A stretch of DNA of 57,073 nucleotides, from contig JANXXM010000172.1 of the NCBI GenBank assembly GCA_025350645.1, forward strand, positions 1 through 57,073. The letters run 5' to 3'. The translations under genes and the position numbers were made by a program. The stretch is from Ferruginibacter sp. (GTDB lineage: Bacteria > Bacteroidota > Bacteroidia > Chitinophagales > Chitinophagaceae). The notes beneath the pieces are model-generated. The model ran no database searches, was not told the origin of the DNA, and saw nothing but the letters and a program-made list of their open reading frames with translations. The number at the start of each line of letters is the position of its first letter. Position 1 is the first letter of the stretch. This document shows, piece after piece, positions 34,168 through 42,955 of this stretch.

Positions 34168-35169
34168 ATGAGAAAAATTATACTAGCAGCAGTATTCGTT
34201 TTTGTATCAAACGCATTATTGGCGCAGGATCCGCACTTTTCGCAGTTTTTTGCATCTCCCCTTACGTTAAACCCTGCATTTACGGGTAAGTTTGATGGCC
34301 AGTGGCGGCTTGCCGTAAACCACAGAGACCAGTGGCCCTCCATACCCAAGGCTTATGTAACCAGCAGCGGCTCTTTTGATTTTCCTATTCTTAAAAATAA
34401 AATACCAGAGAATGATGTGTTTGGTATTGGCATATCCGGCGTTACAGATGCCAGTGCAAATAGCCAGTTGAAATTAAATTACGGATCGCTTTCCATGTCG
34501 TACCACAAAGCGTTAGATGAAGATGGCTACAACACTATAGGCGCAGGCTTTCAGGGAACATATAGCAGCTTAGTGCTGGATGTGAGCAAACTTACTTTTG
34601 AAGATATGCTTCGCCAGAATGGCTTTACTGGTACCACGCAGGATATTATAACCAATGGCACCAACCAAAATTATGCAGACCTTAATGCAGGCGTTTTATT
34701 TTCCGGATCCAGCAATGGAATAAATAATTATTATGCAGGTGTATCTATGTATCACATCAATAGGCCAAAAGTAAATTTTAAAGATAAAAGCTGGTACCTC
34801 ACCGGCAGGTTTACAATACATGCAGGCGGCACCTTCCCTGTAAATGATGTGGTAAGTATAAATGCCAGTGCCATACACCAAATACAAAGCAAAGCCAGCG
34901 AAACCATTGTGGGTGCTGCAGTTTCGGTTAATGCCACTGGCGATCAGGATAACCCTACCAATGTATTTGTAGGAAGCTGGCTGCGGTTTAACGATGCCAT
35001 AATTCCCTACCTCGGGCTGGAAGTTGGCAGCCTTAGAATAGGTGCTAGTTACGATGTAAACATTAGCAGCCTTAAAGCAGCCACCGGCAACCGTGGCGGC
35101 TCCGAGTTTAGTGTGATATACATAAAAAAGAAAGCCGAAAGCAAAGGCATACCCTGCCCAAAATTTTAA
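34168..35169 (+). CDS. PorP/SprF-family type IX secretion outer-membrane protein
   Basis: The 333-residue protein has a signal peptide ending LLAQ and then the family hallmark DPHFSQFFASPLTLNPAFTG. The rest is strand-rich, ending in ...YIKKKAESKGIPCPKF, which has the CPKF tail also seen in the second family member at 50128. PorP/SprF proteins are outer-membrane barrels that bind PorK/PorN-type rings or escort particular type IX cargo with type B sorting domains. No adhesin cargo gene is adjacent here, so its partner lies elsewhere. Confidence 0.92.
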   Translation: MRKIILAAVFVFVSNALLAQDPHFSQFFASPLTLNPAFTGKFDGQWRLAVNHRDQWPSIPKAYVTSSGSFDFPILKNKIPENDVFGIGISGVTDASANSQLKLNYGSLSMSYHKALDEDGYNTIGAGFQGTYSSLVLDVSKLTFEDMLRQNGFTGTTQDIITNGTNQNYADLNAGVLFSGSSNGINNYYAGVSMYHINRPKVNFKDKSWYLTGRFTIHAGGTFPVNDVVSINASAIHQIQSKASETIVGAAVSVNATGDQDNPTNVFVGSWLRFNDAIIPYLGLEVGSLRIGASYDVNISSLKAATGNRGGSEFSVIYIKKKAESKGIPCPKF

Positions 35170-35708
35170 AAATTATTATTGTTTAATGATGTTGATCAAC
35201 GCCTTTTTTGAGTGGTGATTTTTTTTGGGAGGATGAATAAAACTCATTTTAATGCGCTGCAAAACCTTAGTAGAAAGTAGCTTTTATAAAATATAAAGCC
35301 CTATTATCTTATTCGTTTGGTGTGCTTGTAAATTATTCCATTAAATTTTTAATGAGCTAAGAAGGTTTTGTAATCTATTATTTATATTTCCTATTAAGAT
35401 TTAAATTCTCCGCCTTAGTTGGTAACCTCGCATATCCAAAAGCACGCATATTTCAAACCTGTTACTGTTCCAGAAGTGGACATTGACCATCAGTCTTAAT
35501 TTATATAAAGCATAAAAGACAAAATATTATGCCCTTACGAAATTTTCACCTCAAAACTTTTTAAATTAACAACCTCAGTATAAATTTAGTTCCAACTAAA
35601 TGCAATGGCATCAGCCTTTCATAGAAACAATTTGAAGCTAAATTTTTAAATATTATTCCCTCTTCCTTTTACAGATAATAAAGAATTTTACTTCCGGAAT
35701 ATTGTAAA
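35170..35708. other. 540-base AT-rich gap with no recognised feature
   Basis: I see no coding frame, tRNA, hairpin with a T-run or promoter of note in this stretch between the PorP/SprF gene and the convergent lipoprotein gene. Confidence 0.4.
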
Positions 35709-36572
35709 TTATTCTCCGGTCATTACTGCAATCGCTTTCATTTTAAGCGGCATTTTTTGTCCCATTATATTCATGCCGGCTTCAATATCCATATCATAAT
35801 TTCCGCTGGATAAATAACCATCTGAGAGTTTAATATTCATTTTACCTTTTTGTGTTCCTTTCATATCCATATCCACATTCATACCACCCTGTGTCATATT
35901 ACCTTTACTGTCAATTGTTCCTTCAATGCTTATTTCTGCAATATCATTTTTTACCCTTAGTAAAGTATATTTTGTTTTTACTTTCATATTCATTCCAGAT
36001 ACATCCATTATATTATCTGCCGTCCAGCTTTCCCCCTCTTTCACTTTTTTATTTGGGTAAATATTAAACATTATTCCGAATGCATTATTAAGGCTTTCTT
36101 TAGAAAACATTTTTTGCATGAGTTTTACAGATGCAGTATCTCCGGAATTTACACTTAGGGAATCAAAACCTTTTACATCAGTAATCTTATTATGTGCCAG
36201 CGTAATTACTACAGATTTACCTATTATTCCTTTAGTAGTTTGGTTCATTATAGAATCTGTATTTACACCTGCACCTAGCCCCATATCCATTTTAATATTC
36301 ATTTTGCTGTAAGTGATTTTTATATCCTTTCCCGCTGCAGAGCTATCTCCCACTTCAAAACTTGACCCTGTACTCATTTTCATTTTCATATCTTTTGCCA
36401 TGCCGGCAATAGTCATATTCATATCCATATCCATCTCCGTATTCTGGCTGAACTTATCGCCCTTATTCAGTCTCATTTTTATATCATAGCCATTGCCACC
36501 AGCACCACTGCACGAAGAAAGTATAAATACAATGCTGGCAAAAAGAAAAACAGTAATTGCAGATTTTTTCAT
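35709..36572 (-). CDS. DUF6263-like lipoprotein, Met/Lys-rich
   Basis: With ATG 36572 the product starts MKKSAITVFLFASIVFILSS followed by Cys, a clear lipobox, and is 287 residues. An upstream in-frame ATG at 36584 would add only four residues. The mature part alternates Met, Asp, Lys and Gly (MNMTIAGMAKDMKMKM, MNIKMDMGLGAG), with the YDIKMRLNKGDKFSQ opening and late ESWTADNIMDVSGM segments of the DUF6263-type envelope proteins. Function is unknown. Methionine content is unusually high. It is convergent with the PorP/SprF gene. Confidence 0.7.
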   Translation of the reverse strand: MKKSAITVFLFASIVFILSSCSGAGGNGYDIKMRLNKGDKFSQNTEMDMDMNMTIAGMAKDMKMKMSTGSSFEVGDSSAAGKDIKITYSKMNIKMDMGLGAGVNTDSIMNQTTKGIIGKSVVITLAHNKITDVKGFDSLSVNSGDTASVKLMQKMFSKESLNNAFGIMFNIYPNKKVKEGESWTADNIMDVSGMNMKVKTKYTLLRVKNDIAEISIEGTIDSKGNMTQGGMNVDMDMKGTQKGKMNIKLSDGYLSSGNYDMDIEAGMNIMGQKMPLKMKAIAVMTGE

Positions 36573-36714
36573 TATAAAAATCATTTAGTTATTTAAAATT
36601 TAAAGATATAAATATTTCACTATGAAAACTACAATGTAAGATTTTTGATATCTGGAATATTTTCTTATTCATAACATCGTAAATTGAATTGGTTTTTCAG
36701 CTTAAAATAATAAA

Positions 36715-37086
36715 ATGGTACGTAAAATATTAATGGTAATATTAATAGTAGCATTACTATTGGAACTTGTACTTTGTGCAGGCGCATTCTTTTTTCCAGT
36801 ATATGCTTTGCAAAAATTTGGCGTAGTTTATAATAAGGATACTGCATTCCTTGGATATCTCACAGGCTGGTTTCTCCTTTTTGTTTGTTTAATATGTAGT
36901 GCGGCTATCTGGCTGCTGTATAATAAAAAAAATTATCAGCTTACGTGTTACTTACTCGGTTTTTGGTGGATAGGCATTGGCGCAGGAATATACTTTGCAT
37001 TTAAAAAACCAGATAATCTTTTATTGGACTCTTTAAAAGGACTATTAATAATAATATTTACGAGTATAAGCAGTAAAAATAAATAA
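36715..37086 (+). CDS. Small integral membrane protein, unknown
   Basis: The 123-residue protein has four predicted membrane segments (about residues 5-28, 45-66, 76-96 and 107-118) and short loops with a positively charged C-terminus (SSKNK). No motif is recognised. It stands alone, diverging from the DUF6263-like lipoprotein. Confidence 0.5.
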   Translation: MVRKILMVILIVALLLELVLCAGAFFFPVYALQKFGVVYNKDTAFLGYLTGWFLLFVCLICSAAIWLLYNKKNYQLTCYLLGFWWIGIGAGIYFAFKKPDNLLLDSLKGLLIIIFTSISSKNK

Positions 37087-37290
37087 TGCTAAATTAGTTA
37101 AATCTAATAGAAATTAAAATATTGAAACGCAGCATTTTTGCATCATAATCAGCAGCCTTTTTTAAAATTTTATTTATACTTTAAACCTGTGTTTATTTAA
37201 AAAAAAAATACAGATATTACTAAAAGCAGGAAATACAAATTATGAAAATGCTTCTTAAAGTTTTTCCGTTTATTTATAGGGCTCTAAAAT

Positions 37291-37323
37291 AAAAAAAGCC
37301 ACTCTTTTAAAGAGTAGCTTTTA
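37291..37323 (-). terminator. Terminator after rpsG
   Basis: AAAAGCCACTCTT and AAGAGTAGCTTTT pair with one mismatch around a short loop. The A-run on the left (37291-37297) becomes a T-run on the minus strand. It lies 18 bases beyond the rpsG stop and ends the rpsL-rpsG transcript. Confidence 0.8.
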
Positions 37324-37341
37324 TATAAAATTCATAAAAAT

Positions 37342-37809
37342 TTAGATCCTAAAGTGTGCAAAAGCTTTATTAGCTTCAGCCATACGGTGTGTATCTTCTT
37401 TCTTTTTATAAGATGCACCTTCACCTTTACTTGCAGCTACAATCTCATTAGCTAATTTATCTGCCATGCTTCGCCCGTTTCTTTCACGGCTGTAGCGTAC
37501 CATCCACTTAATGCTCAAAGATATTTTTCTATCAGGACGAACTTCTGCTGGTATTTGAAAAGTAGCACCACCAATACGACGACTTCTTACTTCTACACCG
37601 GGGGTTATATTTGTTAATGCTTTTTTCCAAACTTCATATCCATCTTCACCGGTTACCTTTGCAACTTTATCCAGCGCATCGTAAAATATAATATACGCAC
37701 CACTTTTTTTACCTGCCCACATAATGTTATTTACAAAACGGGTAACCAACTTATCGTTGAATTTAGGATCTGGTGCTAAGGGTAATTTTTTTGCTTGTGC
37801 TTTACGCAT
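37342..37809 (-). CDS. rpsG: 30S ribosomal protein S7
   Basis: The 155-residue protein has the S7 hallmarks [58 protein letters not shown] and the C-terminal [21 protein letters not shown]7 nucleates assembly of the 30S head by binding the 3' domain of 16S rRNA. It follows rpsL after a 149-base gap that contains a hairpin, and a terminator follows it. fusA, a common next gene in str operons, is absent here. Confidence 0.97.
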   Translation of the reverse strand: MRKAQAKKLPLAPDPKFNDKLVTRFVNNIMWAGKKSGAYIIFYDALDKVAKVTGEDGYEVWKKALTNITPGVEVRSRRIGGATFQIPAEVRPDRKISLSIKWMVRYSRERNGRSMADKLANEIVAASKGEGASYKKKEDTHRMAEANKAFAHFRI

Positions 37810-37891
37810 TGTTGTTTAATTTTTAGTTTATGGGCTGATTTTCTTCAAGGTTTAAAACTTTACTCAACCCTATTTTATCAAGTATTAATTA

Positions 37892-37911
37892 AACAAGTTT
37901 ATCAACTTGTT
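37892..37911. promoter_or_regulatory. Hairpin in the rpsL-rpsG intergenic leader
   Basis: AACAAGTT (37892-37899) and AACTTGTT (37904-37911) pair perfectly around TATC, in the untranslated stretch between rpsL and rpsG. In E. coli, S7 binds the corresponding intercistronic mRNA to control its own synthesis. An analogous role here is inference; the stem is short and AT-rich. Confidence 0.4.
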
Positions 37912-37958
37912 CTTATCTAATATTTTGTATCTAACATCTTCTCTTTGATATACAAATA

Positions 37959-38333
37959 CTATTTCTTAGCTTTTTTTGTACCATATTTACTACGGCTTTG
38001 CTTACGGTCTTTTACTCCTGCAGTATCTAAGCTGCCACGCACAATGTGGTAACGCACGCCTGGCAAATCTTTTACCCTGCCGCCACGTATCAAAACAATA
38101 CTATGTTCTTGCAGGTTATGACCTTCACCCGGTATGTATGCAATTACTTCAATTTTATTCGTTAAACGAACTTTAGCTACTTTACGCAGTGCGGAATTTG
38201 GTTTCTTAGGAGTAGTAGTATATACTCTCGTACATACACCTCTTCGCTGCGGGCAGGAGTCAAGAGCTCTCGACTTGCTTTTAGCTTTAATAATTTCTCT
38301 TCCTTTTCTTACCAGTTGTTGTATTGTTGGCAT
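37959..38333 (-). CDS. rpsL: 30S ribosomal protein S12
   Basis: The 124-residue protein contains the S12 decoding-site segments [33 protein letters not shown] and [15 protein letters not shown]12 helps the ribosome check codon-anticodon pairing. In the KKPNSALRK stretch the lysine linked to streptomycin response (Lys43-equivalent) is unchanged. A strong Bacteroidota -7 element lies 26 bases upstream (38359-38366), giving a short leader. It heads the rpsL-rpsG unit. Confidence 0.97.
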   Translation of the reverse strand: MPTIQQLVRKGREIIKAKSKSRALDSCPQRRGVCTRVYTTTPKKPNSALRKVAKVRLTNKIEVIAYIPGEGHNLQEHSIVLIRGGRVKDLPGVRYHIVRGSLDTAGVKDRKQSRSKYGTKKAKK

Positions 38334-38358
38334 TTATATAACCTTTTTTTTCGGACTG

Positions 38359-38366
38359 CAAAGGTA
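38359..38366 (-). promoter_or_regulatory. rpsL -7 promoter element
   Basis: The minus strand reads TACCTTTGCAGTCC from 38366, a perfect TAnnTTTG with the common GCA extension, followed by the start ATG 26 bases later. An upstream T-rich tract replaces a clear -33 TTG. Confidence 0.65.
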
Positions 38367-38481
38367 TGATTTATGTTTTAAAAAAGTAAAATAAAATTTA
38401 AATTAAATCATATTTTACCCACATGAGCAGCAAAATAGGTTATTAAAAGAATTCTTTTTACTTCTTATACCTTATCGATTC

Positions 38482-39546
38482 TTACAATTTTACCATCCAA
38501 CCGTACGTATCATCTGTTTTTCCATACCGAATGTCATTTAATAAACTTTTTATGGTAGGTGCTACAGTCCATTGATTAACAGCAAAAGTCATCACATAAT
38601 CTTTATAACGAAGTTCTTTTATAAGAGAAATAGTAGCTGCAGTACCTGTACCAAATACTTCTTTGAGCATACCTGCTTTATGTGCTTCAATTACTTCGTC
38701 AATATTTAATGCTCTTTCTTCTACTTCTAATCCCATTTGTTTTAGCAGTACAATTACACTATCCCGTGTAACGCCATCCAGTATAGTGCCTGTTGAAAGA
38801 TCTGGTGTTATTGCTTTGTTTCCTATAATAAACACTACGTTCATTGTACCGCATTCCTGCACATATTTATGTTCAAAAGCATCTGTCCATAATACTTGGT
38901 CGTAACCTTTTAATTTTGCCTGGGCTGTAGGGTACATACTTGCTCCATAATTGCCCGCTGCCTTTGCATAACCAATACCACCCGGCGCAGCACGTACATA
39001 TTGCTCTTCCACATAAATACGCATGGGTGTAGCGTAATATGGCCCTGTAGGGCTCAAAATAATCATGAACTTATATTTTTCACTGGGTTTTACCCCAATG
39101 GTTTCATCTGTACTAAACATAAAGGGACGTATATAAAGCGCATGATCTGCTTTAGCAGGAATCCAGTTGGTATCCAGTCTTAATAATTGCTTCATACCCT
39201 CTATAAAAATTTCTTCTGGTATCTGAGGCATTTGCATGCGCTCTGCAGATTTATTAAAGCGGTTAAAATTATCCTGTGGTCTAAAAATAAATGCTTCTCC
39301 AGCTTCATTTTTATATGCTTTTACGCCTTCAAAAATAGATTGCCCATAATGTATAGCTGCAAGAGATGGTTCTATAAGCAGTGGCTGATAGGGTTTTATT
39401 TCAGGAGTTTTCCATTCTCCATCCTCATAATCTACTTCCAGCATGTGGTCCGTCATGTATTTTCCAAAAGGAATATTTTCTAAATTGATATCATTTAGTT
39501 TGCTTATTTCCGCTTTTGTTATATTAAAATCTGCAGCTGCAATCAT
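38482..39546 (-). CDS. ilvE: Branched-chain amino acid aminotransferase
   Basis: The 354-residue PLP enzyme makes or degrades Leu, Ile and Val by exchanging amino groups with 2-oxoglutarate. It belongs to fold type IV. The PLP-binding lysine is in GGIGYAKAAGNYGASM, and other family segments are IHYGQSIFEGVKAY, YIRPFMFSTDE and EVFGTGTAATISLI. Its length fits the eukaryotic-type BCAT II subgroup common in Bacteroidota. It is monocistronic and divergent from a hypothetical gene. Confidence 0.94.
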   Translation of the reverse strand: MIAAADFNITKAEISKLNDINLENIPFGKYMTDHMLEVDYEDGEWKTPEIKPYQPLLIEPSLAAIHYGQSIFEGVKAYKNEAGEAFIFRPQDNFNRFNKSAERMQMPQIPEEIFIEGMKQLLRLDTNWIPAKADHALYIRPFMFSTDETIGVKPSEKYKFMIILSPTGPYYATPMRIYVEEQYVRAAPGGIGYAKAAGNYGASMYPTAQAKLKGYDQVLWTDAFEHKYVQECGTMNVVFIIGNKAITPDLSTGTILDGVTRDSVIVLLKQMGLEVEERALNIDEVIEAHKAGMLKEVFGTGTAATISLIKELRYKDYVMTFAVNQWTVAPTIKSLLNDIRYGKTDDTYGWMVKL

Positions 39547-39597
39547 AATTACTAATTTTACGTAAAGAAACGAAAATTTAATGCCAAAATTTGTTTT

Positions 39598-40107
39598 ATG
39601 AGCTTAGACAATATAAAGATTTCTCCTTTTTTGGTAAAAGAATTATACCCATATTCATTAATTGATACATCGGTAAAAAAAAATGGACAGCTTCTTAAAA
39701 AAGAGAATACAACGGACATCAAATTTTTAGGTGCAAATGAAAAAAACATTTTGATATTGGTTTATGAAAAAGCACAATTGTTTTTAGGTGATGCTGATTT
39801 AAGCTTTTTAATGAACATATTAAGTGCATGTAGTATTACAATGAAAGATATTGCATTAGTAAATTGTAATACTGCTGATGAAGCATTTTATGAAAAGTTG
39901 ATTAAAGCATTTGCACCAGATGTTGTACTCTTTTTGGGAACGCTGCCGCAGGAACTGGGCTTCCCCGTACAAATACCAAACTACCAGGTACAGCAATACA
40001 ATAACCAGCAATATTTATGTGCACCTGCATTACAAATTTTAGCAGGGGATAAGGAGCAAAAAAAACAGTTATGGCTATCTTTAAAAAAAATATTTTGTAT
40101 TACTTAA
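39598..40107 (+). CDS. Hypothetical protein of the rdgB-thioesterase operon
   Basis: The 169-residue protein is soluble, with no signal or membrane segment. It reads as an alpha/beta fold: a strand-rich part (KFLGANEKNILILVYEKAQL), a helix (DLSFLMNILSACSI) and a VLFLGTLPQELGFP strand-loop. I recognise no family. It heads a run of three plus-strand genes with 9 and 11 base gaps (this gene, rdgB, thioesterase), so it is co-expressed with nucleotide-pool cleaning functions. A role is not assignable. Confidence 0.65.
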   Translation: MSLDNIKISPFLVKELYPYSLIDTSVKKNGQLLKKENTTDIKFLGANEKNILILVYEKAQLFLGDADLSFLMNILSACSITMKDIALVNCNTADEAFYEKLIKAFAPDVVLFLGTLPQELGFPVQIPNYQVQQYNNQQYLCAPALQILAGDKEQKKQLWLSLKKIFCIT

Positions 40108-40116
40108 AATAAAATT

Positions 40117-40710
40117 ATGCAACTAATTTTTGCTACAAATAATAAAAATAAAATAGAAGAAATAAAAGGAGCACTCACAGAAGGGTTAGAAATTATTACA
40201 CTCACAGAAGCAGGTATTGATATAGATATTCCCGAACCTCATAATACGCTGGAGGAAAATGCCAAAGAAAAATCTACCGTAATACACAACCTTACACAGC
40301 AGCATTGTTTTAGTGAAGATACAGGGCTGCAGGTAGATGCGTTAAATGGTGCACCGGGTGTGCGAAGTGCCAGATATGCGGGTGATGAAGCAAACTTTAA
40401 AAACAATACTTTATTGTTATTAAAAAATTTGCAAAACATAAAAGAAAGAGCAGCACAATTTAAAACGGTTATATCACTTATTTTAGATAATAAAGAATAT
40501 CAGTTTACGGGTATTTGTACTGGCAAAATACACACCCAAGAAAAAGGTACAAACGGGTTTGGTTATGATAGTATTTTTATACCCGATGGAGATGAGAAAA
40601 CTTTTGCAGAAATGACAATGGAAGAAAAAAATAAATACAGTCACCGAAAAAAAGCACTGGCAAAGCTTATTTATTTTTTAAGCGAGTATATTCCTGAACA
40701 CAAAACCTGA
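40117..40710 (+). CDS. rdgB: dITP/XTP pyrophosphatase (RdgB/HAM1 family)
   Basis: The 197-residue enzyme hydrolyses non-canonical purine triphosphates such as dITP and XTP, keeping inosine and xanthosine out of DNA and RNA. Family signatures are visible: the N-terminal LIFATNNKNKIEEIKG, SEDTGLQVDALNGAPGVRSA with RYAGDEA after it, GTNGFGYDSIFIPDG, and EKNKYSHRKKAL. The length is standard. It lies nine bases after the hypothetical gene and 11 bases before the thioesterase gene. Confidence 0.95.
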   Translation: MQLIFATNNKNKIEEIKGALTEGLEIITLTEAGIDIDIPEPHNTLEENAKEKSTVIHNLTQQHCFSEDTGLQVDALNGAPGVRSARYAGDEANFKNNTLLLLKNLQNIKERAAQFKTVISLILDNKEYQFTGICTGKIHTQEKGTNGFGYDSIFIPDGDEKTFAEMTMEEKNKYSHRKKALAKLIYFLSEYIPEHKT

Positions 40711-40721
40711 AGTGAATTTTT

Positions 40722-41153
40722 ATGGCACGATTAAAACTGCTTATTCCTCTAAATATAATTTTTAGTACAAGCATTCCTATTAGAATTACTGATCTTAATT
40801 ATGGTAATCATGTAGGTAACGATGCCATGGTAAGCATCGTACACGAAGCACGAGTGCAGTGGCTGGCATCTGCAAAATATACAGAATTAGATGTTGCAGG
40901 TGCAGCACTTATTATAGGCGATCTTTCTGTAGAATATAAAGCAGAATCTTTTTACGGAGATATACTGTCTGTAAATATTTATACAGGTGAAATTAAAAAC
41001 ACAAGTTTTGAAATATATTATGAAATTACAACAACCAGAGGGGATAAGAACATTTTAATAGCAAAGGCTAAAACAGGAATGATTTGCTATAATTATAAAA
41101 ATAAAAAAGTTTCTGTTTTGCCGGAAGAATTTATAGCTTTTCTAAATACATAA
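40722..41153 (+). CDS. Acyl-CoA thioesterase, 4HBT hotdog fold
   Basis: The 143-residue protein has the hotdog-fold pattern of the 4-hydroxybenzoyl-CoA thioesterase family. ITDLNYGNHVGNDAMVSIVHEARVQWL contains the usual D-x-N-x-x-x-H-x-N-D start of the central helix, and LSVEYKAESFYGDILSVNIY the following strands. It likely hydrolyses an acyl-CoA or acyl-ACP; the substrate is not evident. It is the last gene of the three-gene plus-strand run. Confidence 0.8.
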   Translation: MARLKLLIPLNIIFSTSIPIRITDLNYGNHVGNDAMVSIVHEARVQWLASAKYTELDVAGAALIIGDLSVEYKAESFYGDILSVNIYTGEIKNTSFEIYYEITTTRGDKNILIAKAKTGMICYNYKNKKVSVLPEEFIAFLNT

Positions 41154-41218
41154 ATTATTTTTAGAGGTTTGATTATGTGATCTTAACCGAAAAATTATAA
41201 TGATGTAATGTGATTTTA

Positions 41219-41962
41219 CTATTCACTTTTCTCCCAGATTTTCCAGTTTTCCTCTGCCTGCAATACAAGCATTTCTAATCCATTTTTAATTACACACCCA
41301 TGAACTTCTCCTTCTTTTAAAAAAGCTGTTTTTGGCGGGTTGTAAATAAGGTCGTACAGTAAATGTTTTGACGTGAGAAGATGATAAGGTAAATGAGGCT
41401 TGTCATTTTCCTGCGGGTACATGCCTGCTGGGGTACAATTGATAATGATAGAATATTTCTGCATCATTTTTTCATCAATTTGCTTATAGGTAATGGTATT
41501 TTCTTTTCCGGCATCACTTCGGCTCACCAATAAAAATGGGATGCTATTTTTTTGCAAAATATATTGAACAGCCGCAGAAGAGCCTCCTGTGCCCAATATC
41601 AATGCCATTGTATGATGTACCTGTAACAAGGGTAAAAATGTTTGCTCAAATCCTAACTGATCTGTATTAAAACCATACGTTTTTTTTTCAATAATTTTTA
41701 TGCAGTTCACCGCTCCTATTTGCATTGCAGCAGTATCAATTGCTGTAAGAAAAGGCATTACAGATTGTTTATATGGTATAGTAACAGCAAGGCCCGTTGC
41801 TGCTTGTTGGGATTGTATCAATGCCGGAAATTCCTCAATACTTTTTAAAGGAAATAATTCAAAGCTATAACTCTCTAAATTTTCATTTATAAATTTTTCT
41901 TCAAAATATTTTTTAGAAAAAGAATGTCCAAGCGGATAACCGATTAGCCCGTATTTTTTCAT
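41219..41962 (-). CDS. aroE: Shikimate dehydrogenase
   Basis: AroE reduces 3-dehydroshikimate to shikimate with NADPH in aromatic amino acid synthesis. The 247-residue protein has the substrate loop GYPLGHSFSKKYF, AVTIPYK with the catalytic lysine, the NTDQLGFE segment and the Rossmann glycine motif LGTGGSSAAVQYIL. The length is slightly short for the family, but all segments are present. It is convergent with the thioesterase gene and followed by comA in the upstream direction. Confidence 0.94.
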   Translation of the reverse strand: MKKYGLIGYPLGHSFSKKYFEEKFINENLESYSFELFPLKSIEEFPALIQSQQAATGLAVTIPYKQSVMPFLTAIDTAAMQIGAVNCIKIIEKKTYGFNTDQLGFEQTFLPLLQVHHTMALILGTGGSSAAVQYILQKNSIPFLLVSRSDAGKENTITYKQIDEKMMQKYSIIINCTPAGMYPQENDKPHLPYHLLTSKHLLYDLIYNPPKTAFLKEGEVHGCVIKNGLEMLVLQAEENWKIWEKSE

Positions 41963-42078
41963 GACAATCTTAATTTAATAAAAGAAAATAACAAGGCCGG
42001 GCAAATGAAAAACTGTAAGTATTAATGTATATTGGTTATTACCGTAATAAAAAAATTTTCCAGCTATTTTCTATAATA

Positions 42079-42840
42079 TTATTTATCCAGGTAAAACATA
42101 AATGTATCTCCTCTTAGCCCTATTCTCATAGCTTCGAGTGCAATCATTTCTGATGGTGCTATATTACCGAGGTTCACATTACATCCAATTAATTCTAAAA
42201 AGTATAATTGCTGTGCTTTTTGTGGTGCTTCCCACATAATTTTTTCTGCAGGTATTTGTGTAAGTATTTCCTGTACCAATCCTTCTCTCACTTCTCCGCT
42301 GCCTCTATAAATACCTACATTTCCTGCTTCTCTGGCCTCTGCTATTACATAAGTTGCACCCGAACTTAGCTCTGCACTCATTAATTCAATCCATTTGTAT
42401 GGTGGTATAATGTGTGCTGCATCTTTACTTCCTACTTCGCTGTAAACAGTAAAATGTTTTGCGAGTTTTTCTATATAACCACATTTTTCTGTATGTGGTA
42501 TTATGATAGAGCCATCACTTACTTCTATCGTTTTTATAGCAAATTCATTACACATATTTACAAAATCATCAAACTGGTTTCGTATAAGGAATGCCTCAAA
42601 AAGGGTACCACCAAAATATACAGGCACGTTGAAAGATGCATATATGGCAAGTTTTTCTTTTAGATTTGGAGTTACAAAAGCAGTACCGAAACCAAGTTTT
42701 ACTACATCTACATGCGGACTGGCCACACTCATAAAATTTTTAGCTTCATCTATACTTAAGCCTTTATCCATTACCATTGTTATACCATGGGTACGGGGTT
42801 GTTTTGTACGCTCCGGTATTTGAGAAAGATTGAAATTCAT
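42079..42840 (-). CDS. comA: Phosphosulfolactate synthase
   Basis: This enzyme adds sulfite to phosphoenolpyruvate to give (2R)-phospho-3-sulfolactate. It is the first step of coenzyme M synthesis in archaea and is also found in bacteria that make sulfolactate or related sulfonates. The 253-residue protein has family segments RTHGITMVMDKGLSIDEAKN, VDVVKLGFGTAFV, IEVSDGSIIIP and VIAEAREAGNVGIYRGSGEV. I chose ATG 42840; the longer frame begins with TTG inside a -7 promoter element (42865-42872). In Bacteroidota the product could feed sulfonolipid (capnine-type) or sulfolactate metabolism. That assignment is inference, and no neighbours of that pathway are present. Confidence 0.88.
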   Translation of the reverse strand: MNFNLSQIPERTKQPRTHGITMVMDKGLSIDEAKNFMSVASPHVDVVKLGFGTAFVTPNLKEKLAIYASFNVPVYFGGTLFEAFLIRNQFDDFVNMCNEFAIKTIEVSDGSIIIPHTEKCGYIEKLAKHFTVYSEVGSKDAAHIIPPYKWIELMSAELSSGATYVIAEAREAGNVGIYRGSGEVREGLVQEILTQIPAEKIMWEAPQKAQQLYFLELIGCNVNLGNIAPSEMIALEAMRIGLRGDTFMFYLDK

Positions 42841-42864
42841 ATATCTGTCTATAATTTTAGTGGG

Positions 42865-42872
42865 CAAATATA
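42865..42872 (-). promoter_or_regulatory. comA -7 promoter element
   Basis: TATATTTG on the minus strand (42872 to 42865), 24 bases upstream of ATG 42840, fits TAnnTTTG. It overlaps the alternative TTG start and so supports the shorter reading frame. Confidence 0.55.
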
Positions 42873-42955
42873 TTGAAAAATTGGTGAGTTTATTATTGGT
42901 AAAAAGAAGTATAAAACAAAAAATAATTGATTAGGCAAATAAAGTAGCTAAATCA

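Noticed and set aside
37342..38333. Longer str operon including fusA
   Set aside because: A terminator follows rpsG immediately and the next 250 bases hold no gene.
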